Notes: generated from the sequence alone by a model not told the origin. Counted from the stretch's first letter, positions 50,352-63,948 are shown. The stretch: DNA of 64,000 bases from Lingula anatina (GCF_001039355.2 NW_019773547.1:1-64000); one strand, 5' to 3'. Made by a program: numbers and translations.

Positions 50352-50687
50352 ATTCAAATATCGACTGCTGTCTTTCGATATTTCAAAAATGCATTTCATT
50401 TTCACCATTCCTATAAAACATTCTTGATTATGTTGATCTATTTTTATGTACTTTTAATGAAGACTGCCTTAGAATGAAACTGGTTCAAGCGTTAAGCCAA
50501 TGTCCATGTCTACTCTTTGTTCACAGTCGCTGTAATAAAATACGAAGTGCAGAAAAGAGTAACAAATAAGAGAAAGAAAACAGAGACAAATTTCGATTTT
50601 CCTGTCTCAGCTATTACATCTATCAGTCTAGAAGACGGGCTTCACACAGAGGATATTGATTCTTAAGAAACTGAACCCTTCATCCTG

Positions 50688-50731
<44 letters not shown>

Positions 50732-52973
50732 TTGCGTGTGTTTGCGTTTGTGAGCTGCACATACATGAATGTGTGCCTGTATGCTTGTTAATTTGCGTGC
50801 AACTGTATGAATGTGCACGAATGTGCGTGTATGCTCGGATCTGTTGATATGTGAGAGCATACACCCGCGTGTGTGCACGTGTGTATATTGGTCCATACGT
50901 ACGCATGCGCGTCAGCAAGCATTGAAAAGCACGGCGCTACAGCACTGCAGCTTTTATAGAAACTGCTTAAAGGCGGCGCACCATCATCCATGTTTATATT
51001 CATGTATATGTGTGCATCACAAACATTTTCTAAAACGAAACACTGAGACAGACAAGTTGAAGCAGACAAGATGCTAGCCTCGTCTTGAATTTACCCAGAT
51101 TTATTTGACTGTCTGGTCCCCGGAGAGGGATGCAAATCTCCAAGGAACGCCTTGCTTAGTCTATCGTCATTGAGGCCCTGATGAAATAGCTCATCATTTA
51201 GCTATAAAATTTAGAAATTGTCCGGTGGTCAGAATTGCCTTATCAGTTTAAATCCACGTGGGACATTATAGATGGAATGTTTGAAGGTTTTCTGTCTAAC
51301 AATCGAGTCCCAGCACACATATTAAAGGAATTTTTCAAATGAGAAAAATGTGATTAAATTAGCCATAGTCACACGTATCAGGTTTCAACCTTGCCTTAGC
51401 TAGAAAATATAAAAAAAGAATTTGATCGACATAGGGTAGTATGGGATACATGAGAGCGTTGACACCATTAAGTCCACAAATTGTGGGCTACGACGTTAAA
51501 CAGGGGGACACGTGAGACCGTTTGACATTGTCAGGTGAGATGTGTACAGAAATGTGTGACCTAAAAATTAAGTGTCAGTTTCACGTGGCGCAATTAGCAG
51601 GTGCACTGGATCAACTCTAATGGCGAGAGCTCAAATCAATAAGCCATTGGGAAAGATGCATCGCACGTACGAAGTCAAAGCACGGCAAGGATGAATTTAT
51701 CCAGAAAGCTTAAGCTTGAATGCAACCTGTAGTTTATTTTTTTATTCCACGGATTCCACGGGAGCGTCATTAAATCTGCTTAATCACCCTTTTAACTTAA
51801 TAATTGGCTCTTCTGGAAGTTGTCTGGGAAATTGAAGGTTTCCATTAGGACTCCCACCTGATGTTACCTTCTTCACGTGAACCTGGGGAATTGTCCAAAT
51901 TCATGGTGCATTTAGCGTTATATGATTATAGGGGGAAAATAACCGTAGGGCCTTTGGTGTTTCCACCTGTACCCGCCCCCCCCCACCCCCCCACCCCACC
52001 CCCCGATGTATATTAACATGTATGTTGAGAAAGCACCAAAAGAAAAACTGAAGAAGACCGTTCAAATGATCGAAAAATGTTAATTTAAGTGCATTCAGTT
52101 ATTGTCTTTATATTTCAACTATTACTATAAGTTTGCCAAAAAGGCTTTGACATAATATTATTATGGGTTGTTTGTAATTCCGCCATCATTTTTGGAGGAT
52201 GATTTTTTTTACCGCCAAACTGAAGTTAAAGGGTGGACTGAGACCCGTCTGCGCGCTCTCTTTTGCTGCATTAACGTACTTATTTGTTTGGGGCAGCTAC
52301 TGTAGATAGACAAGAGACAGTCCCATGAGTATTCTAACGAGAAAAGTAACTGCACGCTATCGGCCTATGGTGCGACTCACATTTGAGAAATCGGAAATAG
52401 AAATGTGTTCGTATTAGTCAAAACCAATAATTTGTTTTCCTAGTTGGTTGAGTTATCAATTTGAATGAGACTTCCGCAGTGATGCTAAAACGTGATGACA
52501 GAATTGAACGATCCAAGAAGTGATACTTCCAACACGGACATAAAAACTAATCCGTGGGGAGCAAGGATCTTAAAAATGGAAAACAAACTGGACATTAATT
52601 CACGACGCCGAGGTCAGTACTTGAGATTTTACTGGTCTGGTAATGTCACAGGACAGCAGGAATGGGTCTTAACACGAATACGTTCCCCCGGGATAGAACC
52701 GATCTGTTTCAAACGCCCGGTGCGTGGTATTCCCGCGGGCCTTTCTCCTGCCTTGGCTGGTTTATTCATCGTCCGGTTGTGAGTGTCGGTTGTAATGAAG
52801 TGACCTCAGCATATAAAGAAGTATCAGTGGCGGGTCCAGGATTATTTGAAGGGGTGCTCCGCGAATGGGAATCCAGCCCCTTCTTCCCCCCCAAACGTTT
52901 TGGTATATGATACAGCTAGTCAAAGTTTTAATTTGAAGAGGGGACCAGACACTGAACCTTCCTGACCCCCCCC
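50352..52973 (+). repeat. 2.6-kb direct duplication, copy 2
   Basis: Collinear with copy 1. Copy 2 continues past the poly-C into ACACAC repeats and the right end of the hAT-like element, which copy 1 lacks. Confidence 0.93.
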
Positions 52974-53014
52974 CCCTCCCACACACACACACACACACTC
53001 TAAATCCGCCACTG
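52825..53014 (+). mobile_element. Complete hAT-like CAGTGGCGG element
   Basis: Terminal inverted repeats are CAGTGGCGGGTCCAG and CTAAATCCGCCACTG. The same 5 bases (AGTAT) stand on both sides and could be a target duplication, although classical hAT duplications are 8 bp. The interior holds poly-C and (AC)n. About 190 bp, non-coding. Confidence 0.75.
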
Positions 53015-53148
53015 AGTATCTGCCTCATTTGACAACTCCATCGCGGGAATAACTGATTTTTGAATTAGTCATTTTTGGAATTTTTACCCTCACGCCCGCT
53101 TAAATAAATAAATTAAACAGCTAAATAAATAAACTAGATCGAAGACTG

Positions 53149-53175
53149 AAAAAAGAAAGAAAGAAAGAAAGAAAA
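53149..53175. repeat. (GAAA)n microsatellite
   Basis: About six tetranucleotide units. Confidence 0.9.
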
Positions 53176-55229
53176 ATACATAATAAAACGATATGGATGT
53201 AAGTATATGAATGATAAGAAAACAAAAAATTAAAAAATAGCATATTCAAAGGCCTCTTTGGAAATGCGTCGTAGTATATACACGTACTAACACATCATTC
53301 ATTATTGTCTATTTACATTTAAAACTTAAATTTACCATGAAAATATGCGTTTTGGGAGAACTGCTATTAATTTTTGTCTATAGTCATTTTCTAAGCTACG
53401 TGAGAAGTAGCAACTTGCTTTTTTCAACTCCCGTAAAATACGTTTTGATGACAGGAGTTGGATTTTCAGAACTTTAAAGTATAAATCATGTGCTTATGAC
53501 ATAAAAAGGTGATAGGACGTTTAAAAACAATGACGTCGACATTATTTTCGAACAGTCCGTCTATGCCTCAGAGTGCTGGCATTGCTCTCATTGCGTGTTA
53601 AACCGACACAATCAAGAATGAAGGCTGCCCCCGGAGAGAGTTTGCCGGTAAAACCAAACCGCTCTTTTTTGATTGCTTTATCAACACATGCCGAAAGTAT
53701 CAAGTAAATTTGAAAAGAGCGTTTCATATCGCAGTGATGCCAGTTCAAGGGCGATCATGCAAGCACTTGTGGAGTCAATGAGGCGGAAAATCAAAGGAAT
53801 AAGAATTGACCTCTCATACAAATGCAAAATTTGAAATGTCTTTGGCGTGATCTGTTTCGGTGAAAATGATGAAATGTGTCAAATAGCTACACTTAACAAG
53901 GTCAATCAAATCAGATCTGTTTGTTATTTTTACTTATATGATAGCTCCAATGGGACACTTTTTGAGCGATTATCTAACTGAAAACGCGGTGACTTAATCC
54001 TGGCGTCCAACCTCTCCCAACCCTTTTCAATTTTAAGTTTTGTGTGCAGCGGAAACAGACACAAACCAGTGGAGCGAAAACAACAGATAAACAATCAAAT
54101 CAACAATCAAATCGGCCTCTACAGGCGGTGTCATTTACAAGATACATATTTGCATGTTAGTAAAGAACAGTTTGTATCTCTGTGACTGTATTTGCTCCAA
54201 AAACTTTTAAACAATCAAAAACCACAAAAATGTGTTGTTTCGACGTATTTTTCCATCTTCTGTCTTTCTGTAGACCTCTTTGTTCTGGTATTGACGAAAT
54301 AGAGTCTTTTTATCAAAAGCTTTTGCTAGACAGGGTAGCCAAACCGTCTGTCAAATTTTCTGATTTGTGAAAAGCCAGTCTCCTATGGGCCTGCCCTGAA
54401 ATTGACCTTATAACTTTATACATTTATGTTGTTTATCTTACGCAATTGATTGTTCAACTGTACAATACGTTGGCACGTGCTGTTCAAACATTTCAACAAA
54501 AATTTTAATTTGTTTTTATTTACCCTGCGGGCTAACAAAACGGTTTTTTCTGACATAATGAACCTTGTATACAAATTTACGTAAAATATAAAGAAATTTG
54601 ATTACCAGATTACAGTGAAATCGAATACCTTTCGAACTCGATATTAATCCGACTCAGGGCACCTTTTGAATGAAGAGAAGCCCTGATGATGTATATTCTT
54701 GACGTTATCACGTGAGGGCGATATCGCGCATATCAGACTCGTGTTCTTCTATCGTCTGTCAAGTCTCATGTTCATTTCAATAGCAGCTCTTTGAAATACA
54801 ATGCAACAATGTAAAGAAAAAAGGGGAAATATTTACTCGTTTCTACCACACTGAACGAATAAGAAAAACAAATAAAAATTAATGCAGCGTAATAGGACTG
54901 TGGAAAATTTATTTACAAGCAAATTTTCGTCATTGCGATACGCTAGAATTAGGTTACAAATCCTAAAAGAGATATGCTTGCGCGGCACGAGAGAGAAAAA
55001 TGAAACATAGAGGGCATTGTGCAAGGTCGGCCACCACCTGTGGGAGGGTTAAATGTTTTCTTTCACGCTTAAGGAAAAAACATTGACATTCACACTCTCC
55101 CACCCACAAAAAAGTTCAATAAAAGATCAAAGTTGCGCACCCTTGTGCCTTTTAGACTAAATGATTTGCCATCTTTGTGATAAAAAGGCGATTTTGAAGA
55201 AGCATGCCCGGCCAAATTTTTTTTTTTTT

Positions 55230-55259
55230 NNNNNNNNNNNNNNNNNNNNNNNNNNNNNN
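55230..55259. other. 30-N assembly gap
   Basis: A run of N directly after a poly-T tract (55217-55229). Real length is unknown, and the ORF drawn across it is meaningless. Confidence 0.97.
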
Positions 55260-57559
55260 TCATCAAAACTAACTGTTTACTTTTATAGTAACGAAAGCAC
55301 CTGAATACCAACATACTGAAATCAGATACATATACGTTCACCCTTTTGATGTAACTTCAACATGCTTTGAGGATGATGCCAGCACAGGAATAATTTTTGC
55401 CAAATAAGTAATGAGAAACACACACGGCGGTAGGAATGCTTTACAGGCCACTCTACCTTCATTACGACAGGGCAACGGCCGGGAAATCAAGCACCGGGCA
55501 CGCTAACAATTAACCCTTAATTTAGAGTTATTCCTCCAAATTTACACGCGCCTCTCTGAATAATTTGCCTTCAAAGCTGGCCGCTAGAGGCGTGGATTGC
55601 GTTCACGTTAAGGTGTCAAGGTTTCCGTGGAAACAAAGGAAATACATGTGTTTCTACACGTGGTGGTTGTTTCTTGTCAAAACTATTTATCCAAAGAAAC
55701 GTGGCCCCGGTACCGTTAACAATTTACCCTTAGACGTTACGATTTGAACGCGTTGCAAAGATTTAAGTTTACGACTGCTAACCTGGCGAGAATCACCACT
55801 GGATTTCCTTGTCCAGTGGCGAAATTCTTTGTCTGATTCACCATTGTTCAAAAACTCACGGCAGTAATATTCATATCTCGGACGAAATCTAAACCTCCTT
55901 TCAACTGTGCTTGAATACGGACAAAATATGGGGTTCACATACTATGGAATACTGCCGCTAAAAAATTTATATCTTAAAGAGAAAACATTACTAAAATTGG
56001 TAAAATTTGGTTCACAATTTGGACTTTTGATTTACTTCCATCTCTAACAGAGAATATAATATATCATTCATATATAAATACATACAGAAGTTATATTGAT
56101 ATTTACGTAAGCTATGCAAATGAATAATACACGAATTCATGTAGACTATGGATATGTGGCAACTATAAAAGAAACATGGCAGTGTTCACTAAAACAATTC
56201 AAGCTGTATTCACGAGTCCCCTCTTTTCCCTGTTCTCACAAAACTGTCCACATGCAGAAAAACTTTGTTATCCCCATTGATAACGACCGCCATTTAAAAC
56301 GCTATAACCTCACGTGTCGCGTGTTTTTCTATTCATCAAGTGTGTCAAGTGCACCGCTTGAGGCGTATTATTCAATTTTAAGACAAACCCAAATTTCATT
56401 CCTTTAACACTTAAATGTTTTTCTTGTAATAACGAAAGAGAGAGGTATGTCTTTCCAAAAATGAAAACGTGCGAAAAGATAATGAAAGGCTTCACACTGC
56501 CAATTCCCAATATGGACTTAATAGCGCGGAATCACTTTAATTCTGTAAACTTTGGTCGGAGTCAGACGCCACACCACGGGCGGTGAGCGAGATTGCAATG
56601 CAATTTACTTGATTGCTGATTCCATTTGTTTTTTTCACCTGTGTTACAGAAACGTTCCACTTGGGTCCAGCTAAAGAAAGGGTACAATTTAATTTTAGCC
56701 GGCTAAATGTCCTGCAGCTGAAGTTCTCGTTACGTTGGTTTGGATAGGATGTAGTGACTAAGTAACCAAATTAAGTGTATTAAGTAGTTTATGGTCCTGT
56801 GAAATACCAGTAGGAATTCAAGTTCAACTGGGTGCCACAAGTTGGCCAAGTTATCATTTGAGCAATATTGAGTGGGTTTTAGAGAGCCCTAGCAAGACCG
56901 TTATCAGAGACCCATTGCCATTGTGAAAAAAATCGTGGTCGGGTCTATAACAATTGAAAACAAAAGGAGCGGATAGTCAAAAATACGTGGAATATCCGTC
57001 CATATATGGAGATGGAAACATGATTAGAAAAACGGTTGCTTCATAGAGAAATGTTCGCACTATATGCAGAAACAAGCATTTTTTTCTAACTTCAGAGCCT
57101 CTATTATAAAGATCCATCTATGGTAACAATAGTCTCATCTAAGCACCTGGGGGAAATCCTTAATTAATCATTAATTATAGACATAGACCCTTAATCATTT
57201 GCAGAATGACCAAAGCCTTGGATATTCAGAAATATACGGAAATTAAGGCACCGACTTAGTGAAGAGTATGTTGCTGACTATAGCATTTGGGTATTTTGCA
57301 AGCAATTCAAAGAAGATCTCGCAAAGGAAATAAGGGAGGTTAGAATGAGGGAATGCAGAATCTTTTGAAGCGTTATCCTTTCTATTGGAGTGAATGTGAG
57401 ATGATTTGTATATTTCAAAGGCTCTTAACACGCTGAGAGGAATCCCACATACCAGAGGATTTCCAAAGACCACAATTCTTTACCAGGTCCTTAAGTACAC
57501 TTATATAGGTGGAGGTTGTACAGAGGATCACGCGCAGATAATATTTCTTGTCGGAAACG

Positions 57560-57822
57560 TTGACTGGGTTCCCATCCCAAGATCGATCTAACGGGATCGA
57601 TCCATCCCCAAGGGGTTTCTCCCTAAATTGCTTTCAGCTTAAGCGGCTTAGATGTCTGGCACGACTACTGAAGCTGCTAGACGACAATTAATTACCCCCT
57701 AACACCTTCAGAAGGCATGACAGACATCTAAGCCGCATAAGTTGACTGCAATTAAGCGAGAATCCCCTTGAAGATAGATCAACCCACAGTTAGTACGATA
57801 GGGTCTGGGAATGATCCCGTTG
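57560..57822. mobile_element. TA-flanked MITE family, copy D (ends approximate)
   Basis: Left arm GGGTTCCCATCCCAAGATCG and right arm CTGGGAATGATCCC are related to copies A and B. Inner blocks GCTTAAGCGGCTTAGATGTC and GACATCTAAGCCGCATAAG are mutual inverted repeats. The core AATTAATTACCCCCTAACAC matches the centre of A and B. Confidence 0.65.
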
Positions 57823-58757
57823 TCTCTGGATCTACCAAAAAAACCCAGGGAATAAGAACTTTTCCTCCTTCAAAGTGCAGGCACAAGCTTTTAATCTTCC
57901 TAAAGTACATTTAAAGCTTTAACGCCTTTCTTCTCGCTACTACTAAGGCAGCGTCCAATCCTTAAAGATTTTGCTGACTGGATAGTCCTAGTGTTTAGGA
58001 TCAAATTACCATATACTTGGTCCTACATGTATATTTACCATAGAGCATTCTGAAAATGGTGCACATGTTATGCCTTCCAGTTTTACATTGAAGAACTTGT
58101 AATAACTAAATGGCAAAGTAAAAAGGATTTTCATAATTTAATACTGGCACAAAATGAATTATTTTGCTTAATTCTTTTTAAGAAATGACTTTTGTAAGAT
58201 GGAGAAATATTTACCAAGCCCATCCCCTTTCCATCCCCCTTAGAGAGAGTTCAAGTGCAAACACAGACATCAAACACACACATTCAAAATCACGAATTCA
58301 ATCACTTATTAATATGAAATAAAGATCCACAAAAACCCTCCAATAACATATAAACAGTTGCACGTAACAACGTAACACTCTCACGACCAATGGAATGCCT
58401 CCCACAACCGGACAAATTGAAAACTCCGTGGTGCCACGACTTCAGACGTGACTCCCAGTCACATTTGCGGTGCGCGTCCCCCTTTCACAAGGGATGGGGT
58501 TAAGGGGGTCCTTACGTTCAAACTTGCATTGTTTCGCAATCTACTTCCATGTAACCCAGCCACCACGGTTCACTGGCTGCACCATCGTGACTGGTAAAAG
58601 GGAAATTATTACATAGTATCGAGGGTTGACTCTGTGTTTGATACATGCTTGTAATAACAGCGATATGAACAAATAATGGACCTTTCGTCTGAAAGCTGCG
58701 CGATATATTATTGGTACTCTGTAAGTGTGTTACTGGGACGATTGTTGATTGATTGAG

Positions 58758-58797
58758 AGGAGAGAGAGAGAGAGGGAGGGGGGAAAGAGAGAGAGAT
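58758..58797. repeat. GA-rich microsatellite
   Basis: (GA)n with GGGAGGGGGG interruption. It creates the Ser/Leu-rich part of a minus-strand ORF. Confidence 0.93.
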
Positions 58798-59181
58798 GAT
58801 GTTTCGCAATATCTACGACGTACGGATGATAACGTAAATTGCTTAGAGTTCAACTCAATTGTTCGCAAAGTTTAACAGGATCTATTTTATATTGAGTTAC
58901 TTGTTAAATAGAAAATAGAATTTCAAAGATTCGAAGCTGATAAAAAAGATAACACCACAACTTAATTACTCCACAAAGAATGAAACAGTATTTGTTAGAA
59001 CCGTGCAACATACTTTCAATGTATTGAGATCAATGAACGTTAACGAATTCAAAGTAAGCTTAAGTTAGCTAAACATACTTTATTAGGAGAGCGGCATCCG
59101 ATTTCTATTATAGAAGTCATGTAGTCTAAACATAAGAAAAGGTAAATAGGCTGTCGGCTTACGACAATGGACGTAAGCGTG

Positions 59182-59254
59182 AAAATAAAACGTGTCGATT
59201 TCAAAATAAAACGTGTCAATTTCATAATGAAACGTGTCAATTTCCAAATAAAAC
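59182..59254 (+). repeat. 21-bp minisatellite, about 3.5 units
   Basis: Unit AAAATAAAACGTGTCAATTTC recurs at 59182, 59203 and 59224, plus a partial unit at 59245. Because 21 is a multiple of three, it yields seven-residue repeats in open frames on both strands (KIKRVDF-like and TRFILKS-like). I see no other reason to call it coding. Confidence 0.9.
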
Positions 59255-59504
59255 CAGGGCGGCTTAACTCTGGTCAGAAAGGAGCGATGGATTTGATTTG
59301 TTCCTGTGACTTCAGATTCTTCTTCCAGCCTTTGTCCCTCGCTGGGAGTTATTTTGTTTTAGGTCAGATTCCTGTTTATCCCTCTTCCACCTGTTAAAAC
59401 ATTTGTTTTTGAGGACAATAATCGAAATGTTTCATTTCGTAGCCAGGTAATCCCCGAAATAAAGCATTGGTATGCCACAAGAATGTTCATTTCTTTCCTT
59501 ATTA

Positions 59505-59508
<4 letters not shown>

Positions 59509-59542
<34 letters not shown>
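59509..59542. repeat. (TC)n microsatellite
   Basis: 17 TC units, uninterrupted. Confidence 0.95.
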
Positions 59543-59545
<3 letters not shown>

Positions 59546-62374
59546 ATACCCGTTCGATTCTTAGCTCGGTTTTTCCAATAGAAACGTTCAAATTCAGGTT
59601 CACTTGTAGTTTACAGCACTCCTTTTACTGGTAATCTTACACTTGAGGGTTCAGTCTAAAAGAAATACCTTAATCCAACCGTCTCATATCTACCCGTCTG
59701 AGCTAGGATTACACCCAGCCCTCTAATGACGGGGAAAACTCAGAGGAAATAATACCAGTCCACCATGAAGATTGATCCCATTACTTCAATCGAATCTCGA
59801 GTCTTTCAGTCGTACAGTTGTACAACAGTGTTCTGGAGAGGCAGTATATTTTATACACGTAACCTTTGTATTGTGGGACCCCTGGGGCTCGGTCTAATGT
59901 TCTTACAATAGGGAGTTTGGGTACGTTATGGGTTGTATGGGTATTGAATTGTAATCGGCTCCTCGCGTTGGTTTAATACAGAAAATATCTGTTCAGGAGA
60001 TAAGCTGTTTTTATCTAACTTACTGAGTCACTATTTGACTGACTATCGAACGATTACTGGCCATAGAGCCAGCTAACTAACTAACTAACAGGTGATTGGC
60101 TAATTGACAGAATGTCACTGACAGAAAATAACTGACTGACGAAACAATCACCCGTCCGACCAACAAGCCAACTGTAACTGAATAACTTCCAACAAGAATT
60201 GACTGGTAGACATAGAGAGTGACTTACAGGCTTTTAATTTACATTTAGATAACAGAGTAACACAACCCAAATAACTGTAAAGAACACAGCAAAACAGAAT
60301 AAATACAAGATTAGAAAAATTTTAATGTGCGCGGAAACCAAGGAAGTATCCTTACAAAGACGACAAAGAATAGAAAACAGGGGAGAACACAATTAGACGA
60401 AACCAGAGCGTTCCGGCTGTGTTCACTTTGACCTGGCAGCGGTTCCAGTACACGAGAGATTTACGTAACATCCTTGCCAACATTGTCTAATAAACACAGT
60501 CCCAGCGTTCGATTCTCATACCATTTTGACCATTAAACTCTCTTATGTATACTACTTGAGTAATGGCCCACAAAATATGTACGGTGGCGTGAAACGATAC
60601 AAAGGCTTCCGTAAATACCTGATCCCGTCTAATAATAATCTTAACGTAGTAGTTTTTTACCCTGAGGCCGTTTTTCTTTTCATTCATGCGTTGCATGCGT
60701 ATTTCTCAATATTATACCAAGCATATTTCATAACATTGAGGGGGGAGTATTTGTTATTTTATTTGTAGCCTTGAGTCGTTGGCGATATCTGGGCTGAGGA
60801 AATCGTAACATTGACACAGGCTGAGATTGTGATAATAAAATATTTTCTGTTTGCGTTGGGGACTTGATATCTTGCCCTCCGCCCATTCTGGAACTGGTAC
60901 ACTTGGGACTTGGTTCGTTTAAAACTCTGATAGGTCGGTCTAAATGCCGATGGATCCGGGTTAACGGTGCCAATAGCAAGCAAGTCGGTGCATGCACAGC
61001 ATGTCGTTCATGGCATTATTATCATTATTTATTTATTTTTTGCTGTGTTGTCACTTCCCAGTGCAATTAAAATTATTGCGCCGGCCATCTTTCAGGAAAA
61101 ATATAAATCCACCTCTTTGGTGGCCTTGCGTGGCGCTGCTGCCCATGAAGCTGTTTTCACATCTTTAATTCAAGGTTGGTTGAATATTTCTTTTACGGGT
61201 GGCTTTTAACGTCCTCTTCATGTGGGAAAACATCAGAGGATACAAGGGCTTCCTATCTTCAGCGGTGGGGAGTTTGCATAGCTGGACGCCCGCCGGAGCT
61301 ACATGAAAATAACGCAATAACCAAAACTTCTCCTCAATGACAAGAGTTTATCTTTGCCGCTCGGTATCGAAGACTTGGCAACTGATCACGCACCAGTGGA
61401 ATGGCATAAACATTCAGTTTTATTTCACGATAAATCTATAAATCGACGAGAAATCGGAATGATTGTTAGTAGGAGAAGCGAGGGCAAATAGGTAGAAGGG
61501 TGTGGTTATTCTCCAAGCAAGCTGTCTGATTACGGCCACCTTTTCACAAAAAAAAAAAATGTAATACACTTGCGAGAAGGGTTTTCTTCTTTAAATATCA
61601 GTATCTGTCCGGGAATCGGTGTCTCCACGGGGAGTAGGTTACAGGGTCTTCTCGTTAAAAAGCACTTTTTTCTCGGTTGGCCGGCTGACCGAGCCCGTGT
61701 CAACAAACGCACAACTTGTTCACGGTCAAGTTTCCTCATAACGCCGTGAGTGACCGCGATTGTCATCCGGGTATTTATTCAACAAATTGGACACAATTTA
61801 TCATTGTGAGAACCCTTTCCTCTGCTTACGCAACCAGCAAGAAATGCCAGCGCAACAAAGCGCTGCTTAATACATCGGAAAGATCGCTGCATTGGAGTGA
61901 AATTAATAAATTCTTTAATCTTTATGTCGACTGTAATGTAAAATAAGAGAGAATGCATAAACGTATTATGGGGACATAATACCGTATTGCCCATAAGGCG
62001 ATTTCGTAGCAAGCTGTAACACAGTACGTTCACTGTATATATACGAACATGTGTTTATGGTCAGACAACTACGACTAAGCTGAGATGTCCTGCTACCGTG
62101 AAACATGAACAGGTTTAAAACTAATGCTGAGCACTTATAAAACTTAAAACGATGCAAGTGGTTCTACTGCCTATATTTCTATTGACAATACAAAAGAATA
62201 ACACCTGAAACTGAATTAAAACTTAACGCACAACAATGAAAACCATACGTTCACACGTATAGATATGGCAAACTGTTGACCGTCATCTAACAAGTAAAAT
62301 ATGGTTGTTTGAAGAATATGTGTAATGTTTGAGGAACATATCTTTTTAAATATTCTACTGAAATAAATACAACC

Positions 62375-62376
<2 letters not shown>

Positions 62377-62410
<34 letters not shown>
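62377..62410. repeat. (GA)n microsatellite
   Basis: 17 GA units, uninterrupted. Confidence 0.95.
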
Positions 62411-62413
<3 letters not shown>

Positions 62414-63151
62414 GAGTGCGACACGGTTTTTCTGTTTCCCTAGGTTCAGTTCGAGATCAGATGTAGATGACAATGACCTAATGAAAGAGATAATCTGTTT
62501 TTCCTTCGGCAAAACATATTTACAAATGAACGTATAAAGTATTCAAAGTACGAGAGTCGGGCTGAGACGCGCTGTTTCAGAAACGCTTGCTTTAACTTCG
62601 TTGTGCAGTCACTTGATGAATATTTCAAGAGTGCTCAAAGATATTTCTTCCAAATATTATAAACTCTTCTCATTTCCTTTTTAAAGCAAAGGGGGGTAAA
62701 GATTATCAAAATCGATCTACCTTTTTTAAATACCATAATTCAGGTGATCTGAGGATGTGACAAATCTTGGTCTTCCCGCTGGTAATATTTCCGATATTCT
62801 TTTACATTTTTACAATATATATTCAATAAAACTCTCAGGCAACAGAAGTGTTTACCTAATGTTTTGACGACAGCATAAAACACTAAAGCGCAGAATTATT
62901 GCATAATATAAGTTTTCACCTGCGTCAAACTTCTGAGCGACAAAAACAACAACAATAACCACCACAGAGACGCGACCAGTTACCGCGACTGAAAGACACG
63001 CTGCCCTTCCCTTTTTGACGTGAAACAATAAAATCCCTACATCGCCTTACAGAAAAATAAAACATACATATTTAACAGCAGCAGATATCAGACACAAGGA
63101 TGATATAACGATAATAGGAACGAAGCATTGTTTGTGTTTAGAAAAACTTAC

Positions 63152-63560
63152 CTTAACAGAAGGTCCACAAAAAATCCTGGCATTAATACCTCCTTGGCAA
63201 ACTTCTCTTTTCGATATTGACCGATGAGCGTCCAGAAATTATCAATAATATCAGTTTTCCACCTCAATAAACACAGAAACAAGTCAGAAAACTTTCACTT
63301 CAACAACTCCAGGACGGCATGTGATCCCAGGTTTCCTTTCCCAGTTTGTTTCCAGACTTTTTGAACGAATTTTTTTCTCCCTGGGATTTTAGAATCCGAG
63401 GCGAGGATTCAGTCGGAGCATATTCCTAACTCCGCAGCGCACCTCTGGTTTCGTTTGAGTAAAGCCATGTAGACGTGGGCTAATCTGCCTGCCTGCAACC
63501 CGATATTACACCTGTACTGCAGGACTGATTTACCGTAACGCTAATTGAGCATGCGCGGGC
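63152..63560 (-). other. Candidate 5' UTR first exon and promoter region
   Basis: A perfect donor GTAAGT (63151-63146) follows TTCTGTTAAG on the minus strand. About 400 nt above it is GCATGCGCGG (63550-63559 on the plus strand), close to the NRF1 consensus found in animal promoters. Exon 1 of the receptor begins with an acceptor inside its 5' UTR, so an upstream exon is needed, and this is the best donor I noticed. The start is approximate. It could belong to a different transcript, or be chance. Confidence 0.25.
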
Positions 63561-63948
63561 TGCTTTTCAATTTGGTGTAGGGGCGACAGAGGTGGGAAGA
63601 AAGTTTAACTTTATAATTTACGTAGAATTCTGATTAGAATTTGAATATGAATTTCTGAAATGAAAATCACATAATTCTACGCAACGCATAGAAACGCCAA
63701 ACCTTGGTGATTGATTACTTCTTTACAGTGAGTATAAAATCTCACAATCCTGAGAGGTTTATTTCTCGCCCCTCTCCCTAAAGTTTTGCTAGAACAAATA
63801 AGCTAAGGTAAGATGTACCGTTGCGCAACCAAACAAACACAGCCCAGGCATTGTCTTCCAGAGGTTAATCGAATTCAAGACTTGGTCCGAAACCCAAAAA
63901 CACTGAGCAACGAGTTCTGATTGTGTGAACTTCAAATGAGTGTGCTTG

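Larger units (their letters stand above)
31170..63151. other. Upstream DNA or very large 5' intron
   Basis: No protein gene, tRNA or rRNA was recognised on either strand. It holds MITE copies C and D, the 39.2 kb palindrome, two direct duplications with N junctions, many microsatellites and a 30-N gap. If the 63.15 kb exon is real, all of this is intronic to the receptor gene. Confidence 0.55.

Noticed and set aside
48071-51077. Cys/His/Thr-rich ORFs on both strands in the duplicated block
   Set aside because: They are driven by GT-rich low-complexity DNA and occur on both strands at once, which is not a gene signature.
55090-55341. 83-residue ORF across the N gap
   Set aside because: It reads through 30 unknown bases and poly-T. 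The frame is arbitrary.
58518-58868. 116-residue minus-strand ORF
   Set aside because: Open frame is propped up by a GA microsatellite. No domain or convincing splice sites were seen.
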